From Yersinia vastinensis (GTDB taxonomy: Bacteria; Pseudomonadota; Gammaproteobacteria; Enterobacterales; Enterobacteriaceae): a stretch of 64,000 nucleotides of DNA. The notes beneath the pieces were generated by a model. The model saw only the letters and a list, made by a program, of their open reading frames with translations. It did not search any database and was not told where the DNA came from. Both the position numbers and the translations under genes were made by a program. Of this stretch, positions 56,018-64,000 are shown piece by piece (position 1 is the first letter of the stretch; the number at the start of each line of letters is the position of its first letter). Where the stretch lies: assembly GCF_902726565.1 (NCBI RefSeq), contig NZ_CACVAF010000014.1, positions 1 through 64,000 of the forward strand. Direction: 5' to 3'.

Positions 56018-56936
56018 GCCGCGCCTGCTTGATCTCATGCATCACGCCGCTCAGCGAAGAATCGGCGGGTACATAGCCGAACAATTGCTCGGCCTTGCGA
56101 TTGTACGAATAATAATGAGTCTTTTGGCCTGTGGCATTCACCTGGGGCTGCTCACCTACAATCGTAAAGTTCAGGCCGAACTGCTCGCCCAAAGCTGCGA
56201 GCAACTCAAATTTTCCTACGGGCGCGAGGCTGTAACAGTCCACGGCACTGTTGCATGCTGGAGCCTGCAGTATTCGGTCGATTAACTGCATGAAGTCAGC
56301 AGGAGTAAGGTAGTCCCGCAGCATGTCGTCTGGTGAAACTTCCAGAACCGTCCCAGCATGCAGTGCCCTTAGGATATCGCTAAGGAAGAACCGTGCCTCG
56401 CGCGCCTGACGATGACTGAAGTAGCTGAATACACGAACATCGACGATAGCCGCATCCGGCAGCGCTCGATGACGACACTCGGTCTGGAATTTGGCAGCGC
56501 CATACCAATGCTGCGGCAACAGGGCATTGATTGGAAAAACTGCAGTCGAGGTCTCGGTGATCGGGGCTGTAAAATTGGAGCCATAGGCAGCGCCGCTACT
56601 GAGATAGATGTATTTGCACTCGGGGTGGCTGCGCAGATAGGCCAGGGCAAGATTGTCATAGTGTTCGGTGACGGTAAATATGGCTTGACCCATTTGTAAT
56701 GCTCTGGCTGGGTCGCCTACGCCAACGAAGTTGATGATCGCATCGAACTGGCAGCGATCATCGAAGCTGGCGTAGGTGGCGACGGCAAATCCCTTGCGCA
56801 CCGCAGTCTCTTGAAGCTCGGCATCCAACGCGTTGGGTGCTCGGACGAACAGGGTGCACTGGTAAGTCGTAGACTGGATGCTGGCTATCAGGTCCTTGGC
56901 GATATGGCTGTTCGCCCCTAGGATGGCAAGTCTCAT
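56004..56936 (-). CDS. yerF: NAD(P)-dependent reductase, YerF-like
   Basis: A 310-residue extended SDR. The cofactor loop is unusual (LGANSHIAKDLIAS) and the catalytic pair is in WYGAAKFQTE (about 145). In CDP-yersiniose synthesis YerF reduces the side-chain ketone left by YerE. It overlaps yerE by 4 bases, which fits that order of steps. The assignment relies on the gene set; sequence alone would only say sugar epimerase/reductase. Confidence 0.75.
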   Translation of the reverse strand: MRLAILGANSHIAKDLIASIQSTTYQCTLFVRAPNALDAELQETAVRKGFAVATYASFDDRCQFDAIINFVGVGDPARALQMGQAIFTVTEHYDNLALAYLRSHPECKYIYLSSGAAYGSNFTAPITETSTAVFPINALLPQHWYGAAKFQTECRHRALPDAAIVDVRVFSYFSHRQAREARFFLSDILRALHAGTVLEVSPDDMLRDYLTPADFMQLIDRILQAPACNSAVDCYSLAPVGKFELLAALGEQFGLNFTIVGEQPQVNATGQKTHYYSYNRKAEQLFGYVPADSSLSGVMHEIKQARHAED

Positions 56937-58648
56937 TGACCCAGTTCCAGTAACGGCGATTGTTCGTTGATGGGGCGTCCGAACTCAAGACGCGGTCGGC
57001 ATTCCCGTGCATCTGGCATCAACACCTCAATCAGCATCGGCTTTCCATTCGCCAAGAACTCGGCGACCGCAACCTTGAGGGTTTCCAGGTCGTTCAAGCT
57101 CCGCGAATCGATGCCGTAGGCAGCACCCAGTGCCTGGAACTGTGATGTGTAGCCATCCCAGTAAGTTGAGGAGTTACGACCCTCGAAGTACATTTCCTGA
57201 AAGCCACGCACCATACCCAAGGAGTGGTTGTTCAATACCACGGTGAGGATGGGGAGACGTTCACGGGCGATGATATCCAGCTCCTGAATATTCAGTTGGG
57301 CGCCACCATCGCCAGTAATCACCACTACTGGCTTACCGCCAGCGATGCAGGCGCCCACCGCAGTGGGAATGGCAAAGCCCATCGTACCCAACCCACCGGA
57401 ATGGTGCATGGCCTGATGAGAGCCTAGGCGCAAGGTGTGCGCGGCCCACATCTGATTGTTGCCCACATCGACGACGTAATCTAGCGCTTGACCTTCAGCC
57501 AGTTCGTTGAAGGTACTGAACAATTCGAAAGGGCTGATACTCCAGTCCGTGTACTCGTCCTTGAACGACTGCTCGAACACCTGCGCTAGGTGCGCTTGCC
57601 AAGCAGAGGGAACGGATCGAAGGTTTGGAGCATGGGTGACGAACGAGGCAAATACCGCCTCAAGGTTGGCGTTGATTGACTGTTGCGCCTTTACCCTGTT
57701 ATCCAACTGGGCAGCATCCAGATCGAACTGCACGATGTGCGCATTGCGCGCGAAGGTTTCCGTCTTTGCGCCGGTTTGGCGCACATCCATGCGGCTGCCG
57801 AACACGATCAGCAGGTCGCAGTTCTGCACTGCATAATTAGCCGCTCGGGTGCCATAGGCCCCCAGCATTCCAAGGTAATGCTCGCTGGCGGGTAGTTTCT
57901 CGGCGCCCTTAAGGCTTGCAACGTGAGGAATGCCCAGTTTACTGACCTCACTCAACCATTGGCTGAACCCTGGCATATTTACTGCGCCGCCACCAATAAG
58001 GAACACTGGTTTCTGCGCTTTTTCCAACAATGCCCATACATCGCCGTACGAGGCGCTTTGCGCCGGGGCTAACGAAGACTCGTAGGCCCAGACGCTTAAT
58101 AACTCATCCAATACCGCCTCGTCCACCTCGGCTCGCTGGATGTCCATGGGGATGTCCAGCAACACAGGGCCTGGGCGACCTGCTCGAGCGATAGTAATCG
58201 CTTTGAGCAAGCAGGGAATCAGTTCATCAACGTGCCTGACTTGATGAGCATACTTGGTGATACTACTCACCAACGCGACGCTATCAAGCTCTTGAAAACC
58301 TTGTTGACGTATGGCCCGTTCCCCTTTGAGCTCATGCGTATTGACTTGGCCGGTCAGGAATAGACACGGATGGCTGTCCAGCCAGCAATCGGCAATTCCC
58401 GTGATCAGGTTCGTGGCACCAGGGCCACTAGTGCCTAATGCCACGCCCATCACATTGTGATTCGTCGCACGTGCGACAGCCGATGCAGCGAAGGCGGCGC
58501 CTTGCTCATGGTGCATTGAGACCAACTTGGTCTTACCAAGCAAATTAATGCTGTCCACCAAATGGGTAATCATTCCACCGATGAGCTCAAAACCATAGAT
58601 GACTTGGGTGTCCGCTAGGACTTTTGCTACTGCATCAGATGCTTTCAT
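56933..58648 (-). CDS. yerE: Thiamin-diphosphate acetyltransferase, YerE-like
   Basis: A 571-residue acetolactate-synthase-like enzyme. The catalytic glutamate is in MHHEQGAAFAASAVARAT (about 48), and the thiamin-diphosphate motif runs from GDGGAQLNIQELDII to VVLNN (about 450-475). In Y. pseudotuberculosis O:VI, YerE adds the two-carbon unit from pyruvate to C4 of CDP-3,6-dideoxy-4-hexulose. Here it stands directly after ddhC and before the reductase. A true acetolactate synthase is less likely, since no small regulatory subunit or ilv gene is near. Confidence 0.83.
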   Translation of the reverse strand: MKASDAVAKVLADTQVIYGFELIGGMITHLVDSINLLGKTKLVSMHHEQGAAFAASAVARATNHNVMGVALGTSGPGATNLITGIADCWLDSHPCLFLTGQVNTHELKGERAIRQQGFQELDSVALVSSITKYAHQVRHVDELIPCLLKAITIARAGRPGPVLLDIPMDIQRAEVDEAVLDELLSVWAYESSLAPAQSASYGDVWALLEKAQKPVFLIGGGAVNMPGFSQWLSEVSKLGIPHVASLKGAEKLPASEHYLGMLGAYGTRAANYAVQNCDLLIVFGSRMDVRQTGAKTETFARNAHIVQFDLDAAQLDNRVKAQQSINANLEAVFASFVTHAPNLRSVPSAWQAHLAQVFEQSFKDEYTDWSISPFELFSTFNELAEGQALDYVVDVGNNQMWAAHTLRLGSHQAMHHSGGLGTMGFAIPTAVGACIAGGKPVVVITGDGGAQLNIQELDIIARERLPILTVVLNNHSLGMVRGFQEMYFEGRNSSTYWDGYTSQFQALGAAYGIDSRSLNDLETLKVAVAEFLANGKPMLIEVLMPDARECRPRLEFGRPINEQSPLLELGQ

Positions 58649-58651
58649 AAG

Positions 58652-59965
58652 TTAGAAACCGATCCCGAAGAACTCTTCCAGTTTTTCACCAACGTAGTCG
58701 AAATGCTCTTGGCCCAACGACGGTTGCACGCCCAGCCAGAAGGTCTGGTTCATGGTGCGATCGGTGTTGGTAAGCTCGCCCACCACGCGGTATTCCACAT
58801 CATGGAAGTACGGCTGGCGAGTCAGGTTGCCTGCGAAAAGAAGCCGGGTGCCGATCTTGTTCTGATCAAGAAACTTCAGCAAATCTACACGCTTGACGCC
58901 AGCAGTCTCTTTCAAGGTAACCGGGAAACCGAACCAGGATGGCTCACTGTTTGGCGTAGGCTCGGCGATTTCCAAGAAGGCGCTGAGGCTAGACAAACGC
59001 TCTTTCAGCAGCTTGAAGTTGCGCTTGCGGGTCTCGATGAATTTCGGCGCGCTATCCAACTGAGCCAAGCCGCAGGCAGCTTGCATATCGGTGATTTTAA
59101 GGTTGTAGCCCAAGTGCGCGTACACATACTTGTGATCGTAACCTTGCGGCAGGCTACCGAACTGCTGTCCGAAACGGTTGCCGCAGGTGTCGTCACAACC
59201 TGGCGCGCAGTAGCAGTCACGGCCCCAATCACGGAACGATTCAGCGATCAGTCTCAGTTGGGCGTTGTTTGTAAACACCGCACCGCCTTCACCCATGGTG
59301 ATGTGGTGGGCAGGATAGAAGCTGAGTGTGGCGATGTCGCCAAAGGTGCCGACCATCTTGCCGTCGTATGTCGCGCCCAACGCGTCACAACAATCTTCGA
59401 CCAGCCATAGGTTGTACTTTTCACACAGCGCTTTCACCTTGCCCAGATTGAATGGGTTGCCCAAGGTGTGAGCAAGCATTATAGCCTTGGTCTTCGGCGT
59501 GATGGCCGCTTCGATCAAGTCTGCGTTGATGTTGTGGGTGTTCATTTCAACATCGACGAACACAGGGATCGCACCGAACTGAACGATCGGGTTGACGGTC
59601 GTCGGGAAACCGGCAGCGACGCCAATGACTTCGTCGCCTTTTTTGATTGCACGATCACCGAGTTTCGGTGAAGTGAGGGTGCTGAACGCAACCAAGTTGG
59701 CCGAAGAACCTGAGTTCACGGTCAGTAGGTAGTTCACACCCAGGAACGCAGCGAGCTTCTTCTCGAATTCAGCGTTGAAACGACCAGTGGTCAGCCAGCC
59801 GTCCAGCGAGGCCTCAACCATCAGTTGCAGTTCACGCGCGCCGATTACCTTGCCCGATGGAGGGATGACGGTTTCGCCTCCGACAAAAGGTTTAGCCGCC
59901 AAGGCAGTCTGGGCGTAGCGCTCAACGAGCTGGCTGATTTCCTGACGGAGCATATCGGAGGTCAT
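58652..59965 (-). CDS. ddhC: CDP-4-keto-6-deoxyglucose-3-dehydrase (E1, DdhC/RfbH)
   Basis: A 437-residue PLP/PMP enzyme with an iron-sulfur cluster. Histidine replaces the usual PLP lysine in [15 protein letters not shown] (about 220). The cysteine-rich [16 protein letters not shown] region (about 251) provides cluster ligands. It removes the 3-hydroxyl with electrons from DdhD, giving the 3,6-dideoxy-4-hexulose used by YerE. Length is as in RfbH (437). Confidence 0.93.
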   Translation of the reverse strand: MTSDMLRQEISQLVERYAQTALAAKPFVGGETVIPPSGKVIGARELQLMVEASLDGWLTTGRFNAEFEKKLAAFLGVNYLLTVNSGSSANLVAFSTLTSPKLGDRAIKKGDEVIGVAAGFPTTVNPIVQFGAIPVFVDVEMNTHNINADLIEAAITPKTKAIMLAHTLGNPFNLGKVKALCEKYNLWLVEDCCDALGATYDGKMVGTFGDIATLSFYPAHHITMGEGGAVFTNNAQLRLIAESFRDWGRDCYCAPGCDDTCGNRFGQQFGSLPQGYDHKYVYAHLGYNLKITDMQAACGLAQLDSAPKFIETRKRNFKLLKERLSSLSAFLEIAEPTPNSEPSWFGFPVTLKETAGVKRVDLLKFLDQNKIGTRLLFAGNLTRQPYFHDVEYRVVGELTNTDRTMNQTFWLGVQPSLGQEHFDYVGEKLEEFFGIGF

Positions 59966-59986
59966 AGTATTTCCTGTTCAAGCTAA

Positions 59987-61075
59987 TTATCGGTTAGGTG
60001 TCAGTGGCATGGCTGCCATGTAGCTATTGATTTCTTCTACGCAACGGGCATGCATGTCATCGCCCTGCAACCAGGCGCGATGCCAGTTGACGATGCGAGT
60101 CAGCGTTGTCTCCAGGTTCCATGTTGGCTCCCACTTCAGGTGAGTGCGGGCCTTGGATATATCCAGTTTTAAATAACGTGCCTCGTGCGGTTGCGGGTCG
60201 CTGTCAAGCTGCCAGCTAGCGCCCCCTCCCCACGCCTGCACCATGTGATCGAGTATCCATTCAACAGGTTGAGCGTCTTCATCACGAGGACCGAAGTTCC
60301 AACCCTGAGCAAATAACTGGCCATGCTCCCATAGATGCTGGGCCAGAACAAGGTAACCGCTTAGCGGCTCAAGTACGTGCTGCCAAGGGCGAGTAGCCTT
60401 CGGGTTACGCACAACAGCGGGCTTACTCTGTTCGACAGCACGCAGGATGTCGGGAATCAACCGATCGTCGGCCCAATCCCCTCCCCCGATGACATTGCCG
60501 GCGCGCGCCGAGGCCAACGCAGCGGAGCGTTCGGTATTGAAGAACGAGTTGCGATAAGCACTGGTGACTAATTCCACACAGCCCTTACTGTTGCTGTATG
60601 GATCATGGCCACCCATGGGCTCATTCTCGCGATAGCCCCATTCCCATTCCTGGTTCTCGTAACATTTGTCGGTGGTGACATTCACGATGGCACGTAGGCT
60701 GGGGCACTTACGCGCAGCCTCCAACACATGAACGGTGCCCATGACGTTGGTGGAGTAGGTTTCGACAGGCTCGCGGTACGACAGCCTAACCAGCGGTTGA
60801 GCCGCCATGTGAATCAGGATGTCTGGATTGAAGGCAACCATGCTCTCAGTAACGGCATGCAGGTCGCGAATGTCGCCTATCTGCGACTCTATGCCCCGTT
60901 CAACCTGCGCCTCTTCGAACAGTGAAGGCGTTGTTGGCGGTGCCAAGGCAAAGCCTTTCACCTGAGCACCCATGCCCTGCAGCCATAAAGCCAGCCAGCT
61001 ACCCTTGAAGCCAGTATGGCCGGTGAGGAAAACCTTTTTGCCTTTCCAGAAGTCAGCGGAGACAGAAGCTTTCAT
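59987..61075 (-). CDS. ddhB: CDP-glucose 4,6-dehydratase (DdhB/RfbG)
   Basis: A 362-residue extended SDR. The NAD loop is TGHTGFKGSWLALWL (about 17) and the active-site region DPYSNSKGCVELV gives YSNSK. It turns CDP-glucose into CDP-4-keto-6-deoxyglucose. The start at 61075 is chosen because it lies just after ddhA and gives the usual N-terminus (KGKKVFLTGHTGFKG); 61132 would overlap ddhA. Confidence 0.93.
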   Translation of the reverse strand: MKASVSADFWKGKKVFLTGHTGFKGSWLALWLQGMGAQVKGFALAPPTTPSLFEEAQVERGIESQIGDIRDLHAVTESMVAFNPDILIHMAAQPLVRLSYREPVETYSTNVMGTVHVLEAARKCPSLRAIVNVTTDKCYENQEWEWGYRENEPMGGHDPYSNSKGCVELVTSAYRNSFFNTERSAALASARAGNVIGGGDWADDRLIPDILRAVEQSKPAVVRNPKATRPWQHVLEPLSGYLVLAQHLWEHGQLFAQGWNFGPRDEDAQPVEWILDHMVQAWGGGASWQLDSDPQPHEARYLKLDISKARTHLKWEPTWNLETTLTRIVNWHRAWLQGDDMHARCVEEINSYMAAMPLTPNR

Positions 61076-61082
61076 ATCGTTC

Positions 61083-61856
61083 TCAGTCCCAAGTTTTCCA
61101 TGGCGCATCACCGCTCTGCCACAACTTCTCAAGCAGATTTTTGTCGTGCAGGGTATCCATCGGTTGCCAGAAGCCCTGGTGCTCGAAGGCCATCAGTTGG
61201 CCCTGTTCGGCGAGGCTCATCAGCGGGCCCTGTTCCCATACCGTACTATCCCCTTCTAGGTAATCCAGCACCTGAGGAGAAAGCACGAAGAAGCCGCCAT
61301 TGATCATAGCGCCGTCGCCTTTAGGTTTTTCCTTGAAGTTCAGGACCTGGCCTTCACTGATGTCCAGTGCGCCAAAGCGGCCTGGCGGAAAGGTCGCAGT
61401 GAGTGTGGCAGCTTTGCCGTGGCTCTTGTGGAAGGCGACGGCAGCACTGATGTCCATGCTTCCCACGCCATCGCCGTAGGTGAAGCAAAAAGCCTCATCA
61501 TCACGCACATAGTCTGCCACACGGCGCAGACGACCACCTGTCATCGACGTTTCGCCCGTGTCGACCAACGTCACATTCCAGTCTTCAGCACGCTGGTCAT
61601 GAATCTTCATGGTGTTTTCGCGCATGTTGAACGTGATGTCTGACATATGCAGGAAGTAGTTGGCGAAGTATTCCTTGATAATGTAACCCTTGTAGCCACA
61701 GCAAATAATGAAATCATTGATGCCGTGGGAGGAGTACATTTTCATGATGTGCCACAGAATCGGCTTGCCGCCGATTTTAACCATAGGCTTGGGCTGCGTA
61801 CCGGTCTCTTCGCTTAAACGCGTGCCGAGCCCACCTGCCAGAATGACCGCTTTCAT
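61083..61856 (-). CDS. ddhA: Glucose-1-phosphate cytidylyltransferase (DdhA/RfbF)
   Basis: A 257-residue nucleotidyltransferase. The N-terminal loop is MKAVILAGGLGTRLSEETG, followed by PKPMVKIGGKPILWHIMKMY, both typical of RfbF. It makes CDP-glucose, the entry to 3,6-dideoxyhexoses. It lies 12 bases after ddhD and 7 bases before ddhB. Confidence 0.95.
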   Translation of the reverse strand: MKAVILAGGLGTRLSEETGTQPKPMVKIGGKPILWHIMKMYSSHGINDFIICCGYKGYIIKEYFANYFLHMSDITFNMRENTMKIHDQRAEDWNVTLVDTGETSMTGGRLRRVADYVRDDEAFCFTYGDGVGSMDISAAVAFHKSHGKAATLTATFPPGRFGALDISEGQVLNFKEKPKGDGAMINGGFFVLSPQVLDYLEGDSTVWEQGPLMSLAEQGQLMAFEHQGFWQPMDTLHDKNLLEKLWQSGDAPWKTWD

Positions 61857-61868
61857 AACCGTTCCTTT

Positions 61869-62858
61869 TTAGTTCGAACTCACGAATGCATCGGAGTAAA
61901 AGTGTTTGACAGGTAACCCAGCAATAGCCAATGCTTCACGGGCGGACTGAATCATGTTTTCCGAACCACAGGCGTAAACCACAGCTTGGGTGAGGTCGAT
62001 CCCATCATCCAGCAGGACGTTCTGTACGTAGCCTGTACGCCCCTGCCAGTCCGCGCTGGCTCGCGATAATACTGGAATAAACACCGCGTTCAGCCTCTCA
62101 AACTGGGGAGTCCAATAAATGTCATCTACGGTACGCCCGCCCCAATATATGAGAATTTTCTTGTCGGCTACCAGATCGGGGTTGTTTAGCAGTTGCTCAA
62201 GCATCGCCTTCACTGGCGCAATGCCAGTGCCGGTAGCGAGAAACACGATTGTGCTGGCGTCTTTGTCTCGCAAGCAGAAGGTGCCGAGTGGGCCTTCAAG
62301 GCGAAGCAGGTCATTCGGTTTGGCGCTACCGAACCAGTAGCTTGACATCTCGCCTTGCTTGACTTCGCGGATCTGCAGTTCCAGTTTGCCATCGGTGCGT
62401 GGGGCATTGGCAATGGAGTAACTGCGGCGCAGGCCGCCATTACCGATCACGTCCAGATATTGACCAGGAAGGTAATGCAGCTTGCTGGCAGGAGGAACTC
62501 GCAAGATCACTTCCACAACGTTATCGGTCAGACGGGTGATCGTGTCTATGCGGCAAGGGAGAGTTTTGACCTCGATGTCGCCCAGAGCGCCAATGTCTTC
62601 GGCATCAATCTCGACATCGCTTATGGCATGGCGGCAGCAGGTAAGAATTATTCCGGCTGCAACTTCCTCGGTAGTCAGTGACGTTTCTTCCCTGAGAGCT
62701 TCAGTATCACCGCTAAGTACGGTGGCTTTACACACGCCGCAACGACCCGTGCGACAGCTGTATTCCAAGGTAATGCCCGCTACTTTGGCGCTGTCCAACA
62801 GCGAGGTACCGAGGTCAGAAATGAATGTCTGTCCATTGTTAAGTTTTACTGAAACCAT
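61869..62858 (-). CDS. ddhD: CDP-6-deoxy-delta-3,4-glucoseen reductase (E3, DdhD/AscD)
   Basis: A 329-residue flavoprotein. An N-terminal plant-type [2Fe-2S] domain has CRTGRCGVC and a later TCC cysteine (about 35-75). The FAD motif is RRSYSIAN (about 137) and the NAD domain has ATGTGIAPVKAML (about 220). It feeds electrons to DdhC. It is first in the operon. No ribosome binding site is seen before the ATG at 62858; a short repeat-coding frame overlaps the start. Confidence 0.92.
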   Translation of the reverse strand: MVSVKLNNGQTFISDLGTSLLDSAKVAGITLEYSCRTGRCGVCKATVLSGDTEALREETSLTTEEVAAGIILTCCRHAISDVEIDAEDIGALGDIEVKTLPCRIDTITRLTDNVVEVILRVPPASKLHYLPGQYLDVIGNGGLRRSYSIANAPRTDGKLELQIREVKQGEMSSYWFGSAKPNDLLRLEGPLGTFCLRDKDASTIVFLATGTGIAPVKAMLEQLLNNPDLVADKKILIYWGGRTVDDIYWTPQFERLNAVFIPVLSRASADWQGRTGYVQNVLLDDGIDLTQAVVYACGSENMIQSAREALAIAGLPVKHFYSDAFVSSN

Positions 62859-62919
62859 GGATTATTGGATTCGAATTTTGAAAGGCCATTATTTGAAAGG
62901 CCATTATTTGAAAGTCCAT
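62839..62919 (-). CDS. Possible 26-residue leader peptide with a five-residue repeat
   Basis: The leader of the ddhD operon can be read as MDFQI-MAFQI-MAFQN and 11 more residues, stopping inside ddhD in another frame. It has no clear ribosome binding site either. It may regulate or couple ddhD translation, or be a by-product of the DNA repeat. Confidence 0.25.
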   Translation of the reverse strand: MDFQIMAFQIMAFQNSNPIIHGFSKT

Positions 62920-62922
62920 TAG
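62877..62922. repeat. Three copies of a 15-base tandem repeat in the ddhD leader
   Basis: The unit AAAGGCCATTATTTG occurs twice exactly (62881-62895, 62896-62910) and a third time with changes (62911-62925). It lies between the promoter-like site and ddhD. Copy number could vary by slippage. Confidence 0.85.
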
Positions 62923-62947
62923 AATATACTATCTACTTATAGCTGTC

Positions 62948-62980
62948 ATTATATCAAAGCTAACCGTGCGACCTTAACCA
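62948..62980 (-). promoter_or_regulatory. Extended -10 promoter for the ddh-yer-gtr operon
   Basis: On the minus strand TGATATAAT gives a perfect TATAAT with the extended TGn element (62956-62948). The -35 region is weak (TTAAGG at 18 bases). Transcription would start near 62941 and pass through the 15-base repeats to ddhD. No JUMPstart/ops element of usual O-antigen operons was found. Confidence 0.55.
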
Positions 62981-63053
62981 TCGGTCAGATGCAGCTCAAT
63001 AATGCCCAGCTCACTGGCTATGATAGTATCGAGGAGAGATCCGCGGAAACACA

Positions 63054-63200
63054 CCTATAGCCAGTGCTATAACACCGGAACAACGGCGGATACAAGAACT
63101 TGAAAAGCGGGTATGGCAGTTGCTGAGCGACAATGACTTATTAGAAAAGGTTTCGGCTTTCTTCGCTATGGAAATGAACAACGACAAAAAGTCGCGGTGA
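63054..63200 (+). pseudogene. IS3-family transposase OrfA fragment (C-terminal end)
   Basis: 48 codons in frame, including ITPEQRRIQELEKRVWQLLS and later LLEKVSAFFAMEMNNDK, resemble the C-terminal helix of IS3-family OrfA. No start, no DDE transposase frame and no terminal inverted repeats are seen, so this is a fragment left in the island end. Confidence 0.65.
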
Positions 63201-63251
63201 AACTAAAGAAGGCCTGTGCAAATATCCAACAGGTCTGCCGCTGTTTATTGC

Positions 63252-63766
63252 TCACGCGCAGGTGAGTATGAGATTGACCTTTATAGTCCTCAATACGCGC
63301 CAGCAGCTCTGGGATACGATTAAGCTCAAGGGCAGGTCGGGTGTCCTGAGTGAGGCGATATTGTGAGTACTGTTCACAGGAAATTGATACATTTCCAGGT
63401 TTTTGAACACCTTTTCGCTGTGTTGCTCAGACCATTGCTTATTAGCGGCATGCCAGTGCCGGGCAATAGCTTCGAATGTTTGAGTGGTATCAGGTAAAAC
63501 TTTTCGCGCACTTAACCTCACTGGGGGCGGAGCCCCCGGCAATCAATTTGCGTGCGGCGTCGTGTTTGACCCTAGCCTCTGAAAGGGAGGGGGCAGGGTA
63601 GACGCCCAATGCTAAGGTATTTTCTTTACCGAGATAGCGATAACGTAGCCGCCAATATTTTGCCCCATAGGGATTAACCAGCAAATACATGCCATCGCTG
63701 TCGGTCAGTTTGTAAGGGTTATCTTCGGTTTTTGCTGACCCATATTTTCACATCGGTGAGTGCTAT
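63252..63766 (-). pseudogene. Degenerate tyrosine integrase next to tRNA-Phe
   Basis: On the minus strand the typical N-terminus of a P4-type island integrase is readable in pieces: ALTDVKIWVSK from 63763 (an ATA stands where the start ATG is expected, 63766-63764), then after a frameshift KLTDSDGMYLLVNPYGAKYW and the rest of the DUF4102-like arm to about 63540, and after another shift the core-binding part (TFEAIARHWHAANKQWSEQH). The catalytic domain is missing. The gene points away from the tRNA, as usual for integrases at tRNA-Phe. Confidence 0.8.
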
Positions 63767-63967
63767 GAATGGTCTCCGGAAGTGATTTTTTAGGTATTAT
63801 TATAATAATTATCGAACTGGACTGTACCCGCATTTGTGCCCATAGGCGTCACTTTATGTAGGTGGAATCAGGTTGAAATCAGTTGGTATGGAGTAGGGGA
63901 TGATAGCTGGCACTGCAGGGTTTTAAATGTAAAAACGGACGTCAATCGACGTCCATTTATAGAATAG
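63767..63967. other. Spacer between the integrase remnant and tRNA-Phe
   Basis: About 200 bases, partly AT-rich, without a gene. It should include the attachment-site side of the former island, next to the tRNA 3' end. No repeat of the tRNA end was found elsewhere in the window. Confidence 0.5.
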
Positions 63968-64000
63968 TGGTGCCCGGACTCGGAATCGAACCAAGGACAC
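63968..64000 (-). tRNA. tRNA-Phe, 3' part (cut by the window end)
   Basis: The complement of the last 33 bases ends CCGAGTCCGGGCACCA and agrees exactly with my memory of the 3' half of enterobacterial tRNA-Phe, including the T-loop GGTTCGATTCC and an encoded CCA. The 5' half with the anticodon lies beyond the window. tRNA-Phe genes are common island integration sites. Confidence 0.92.

Larger units (their letters stand above)
51213..63967. mobile_element. Probable genomic island at tRNA-Phe (left end not fixed)
   Basis: The right end is marked by tRNA-Phe, a decayed integrase and an IS3 fragment. The operon inside is visibly richer in GC than the iron genes to the left. The stretch 51213-52143 contains decayed and orphan genes, as island edges often do. 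The true left border could be anywhere from about 51213 to 52370, since no second attachment site was found. Confidence 0.55.

Noticed and set aside
56933..58648. Acetolactate synthase of branched-chain amino acid synthesis
   Set aside because: No regulatory subunit or ilv genes adjoin it, and the ddh/yer context explains it better.
62859..63050. JUMPstart/ops element for the sugar operon
   Set aside because: The conserved GGCGGTAG core was not found on either strand.
62950..63060. A readable 33-codon frame (ending SIEERSAETHL) before the IS3 fragment
   Set aside because: It has no start and no family likeness; it may be part of an older fragment but cannot be supported.
1..64000. CRISPR arrays or rRNA genes
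   Set aside because: No regularly spaced repeats and no rRNA-like sequence were seen; the only tandem repeat is the 15-base unit at 62877.
1..64000. Assignment to Y. pestis
   Set aside because: An intact foxA, the HmuR loop sequences and the lack of intact insertion sequences argue against it, but this is from memory and cannot be proved here.

Overview
The window is enterobacterial chromosome and most likely a Yersinia. Three things point there: a heme-uptake operon in the hemP-hmuRSTUV order, a FoxA-type ferrioxamine receptor, and a SPI-2-like chromosomal type III secretion system (T3SS) next to them. The species cannot be fixed by reading alone. Several HmuR loops look unlike my recollection of the Y. 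pestis protein, so a non-pestis Yersinia is favoured.

Layout. (1) 1-1946: an AT-rich leader and gltP. (2) 1998-27501: a complete SPI-2-type T3SS. It has a divergent SsrA/SsrB-like two-component pair, then ssaB-C-D-E, sseA-B, sscA, sseC-D-E, sscB, sseF, an AraC-type regulator where Salmonella has sseG, and ssaG-H-I-J, sctK, ssaK-L-M-V-N-O-P-Q-R-S-T-U. All structural genes look intact. No dedicated effector other than the SseF homologue is seen. (3) 27682-31671: yedE-yedF sulfur/selenium transport genes and a large MscS-type channel. (4) 31991-34123: foxA behind a Fur-box-like site. (5) 34396-39328: a low-GC five-gene sulfur-transfer cluster (SufS-like desulfurase, acyl-CoA-dehydrogenase-like flavoprotein, ThiS-like carrier ending in GG, an unrecognised protein, MoeB/MoeZ-rhodanese). 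It looks like a thiocarboxylate or sulfur-incorporation pathway. (6) 39385-41234: yjiS and yjiR homologues. (7) 41266-50052: heme uptake (hmuVUTSR, hemP) and anaerobic-type heme breakdown (chuY, hutX, hutW), all on the minus strand, with Fur-box-like sites before hemP and hutW. (8) 50319-52143: a dienelactone hydrolase, then a decayed stretch with an SDR remnant, a frameshifted toxin-tail remnant and a DUF4279 immunity-like gene. (9) 52373-62858: a minus-strand operon richer in GC. ddhD-A-B-C with yerE- and yerF-like genes should make CDP-yersiniose. A GtrA flippase, a GtrB-like polyprenyl-phosphate glycosyltransferase and a large polytopic GT-C-like protein follow. (10) 63054-64000: an IS3 OrfA fragment, a degenerate tyrosine integrase and the 3' end of tRNA-Phe, marking an island end.

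How it fits together. The T3SS block carries its own regulators and chaperones. The iron block combines a xenosiderophore receptor, heme uptake and two routes of heme handling, probably under Fur. The last block is best read as a tRNA-Phe island. It makes a branched dideoxy sugar and probably adds it to lipopolysaccharide by a Gtr-type periplasmic route, outside the usual O-antigen locus. The two parts most worth testing are the sulfur-transfer cluster at 34.4-39.3 kb and the yersiniose-Gtr cluster at 52.4-62.9 kb.
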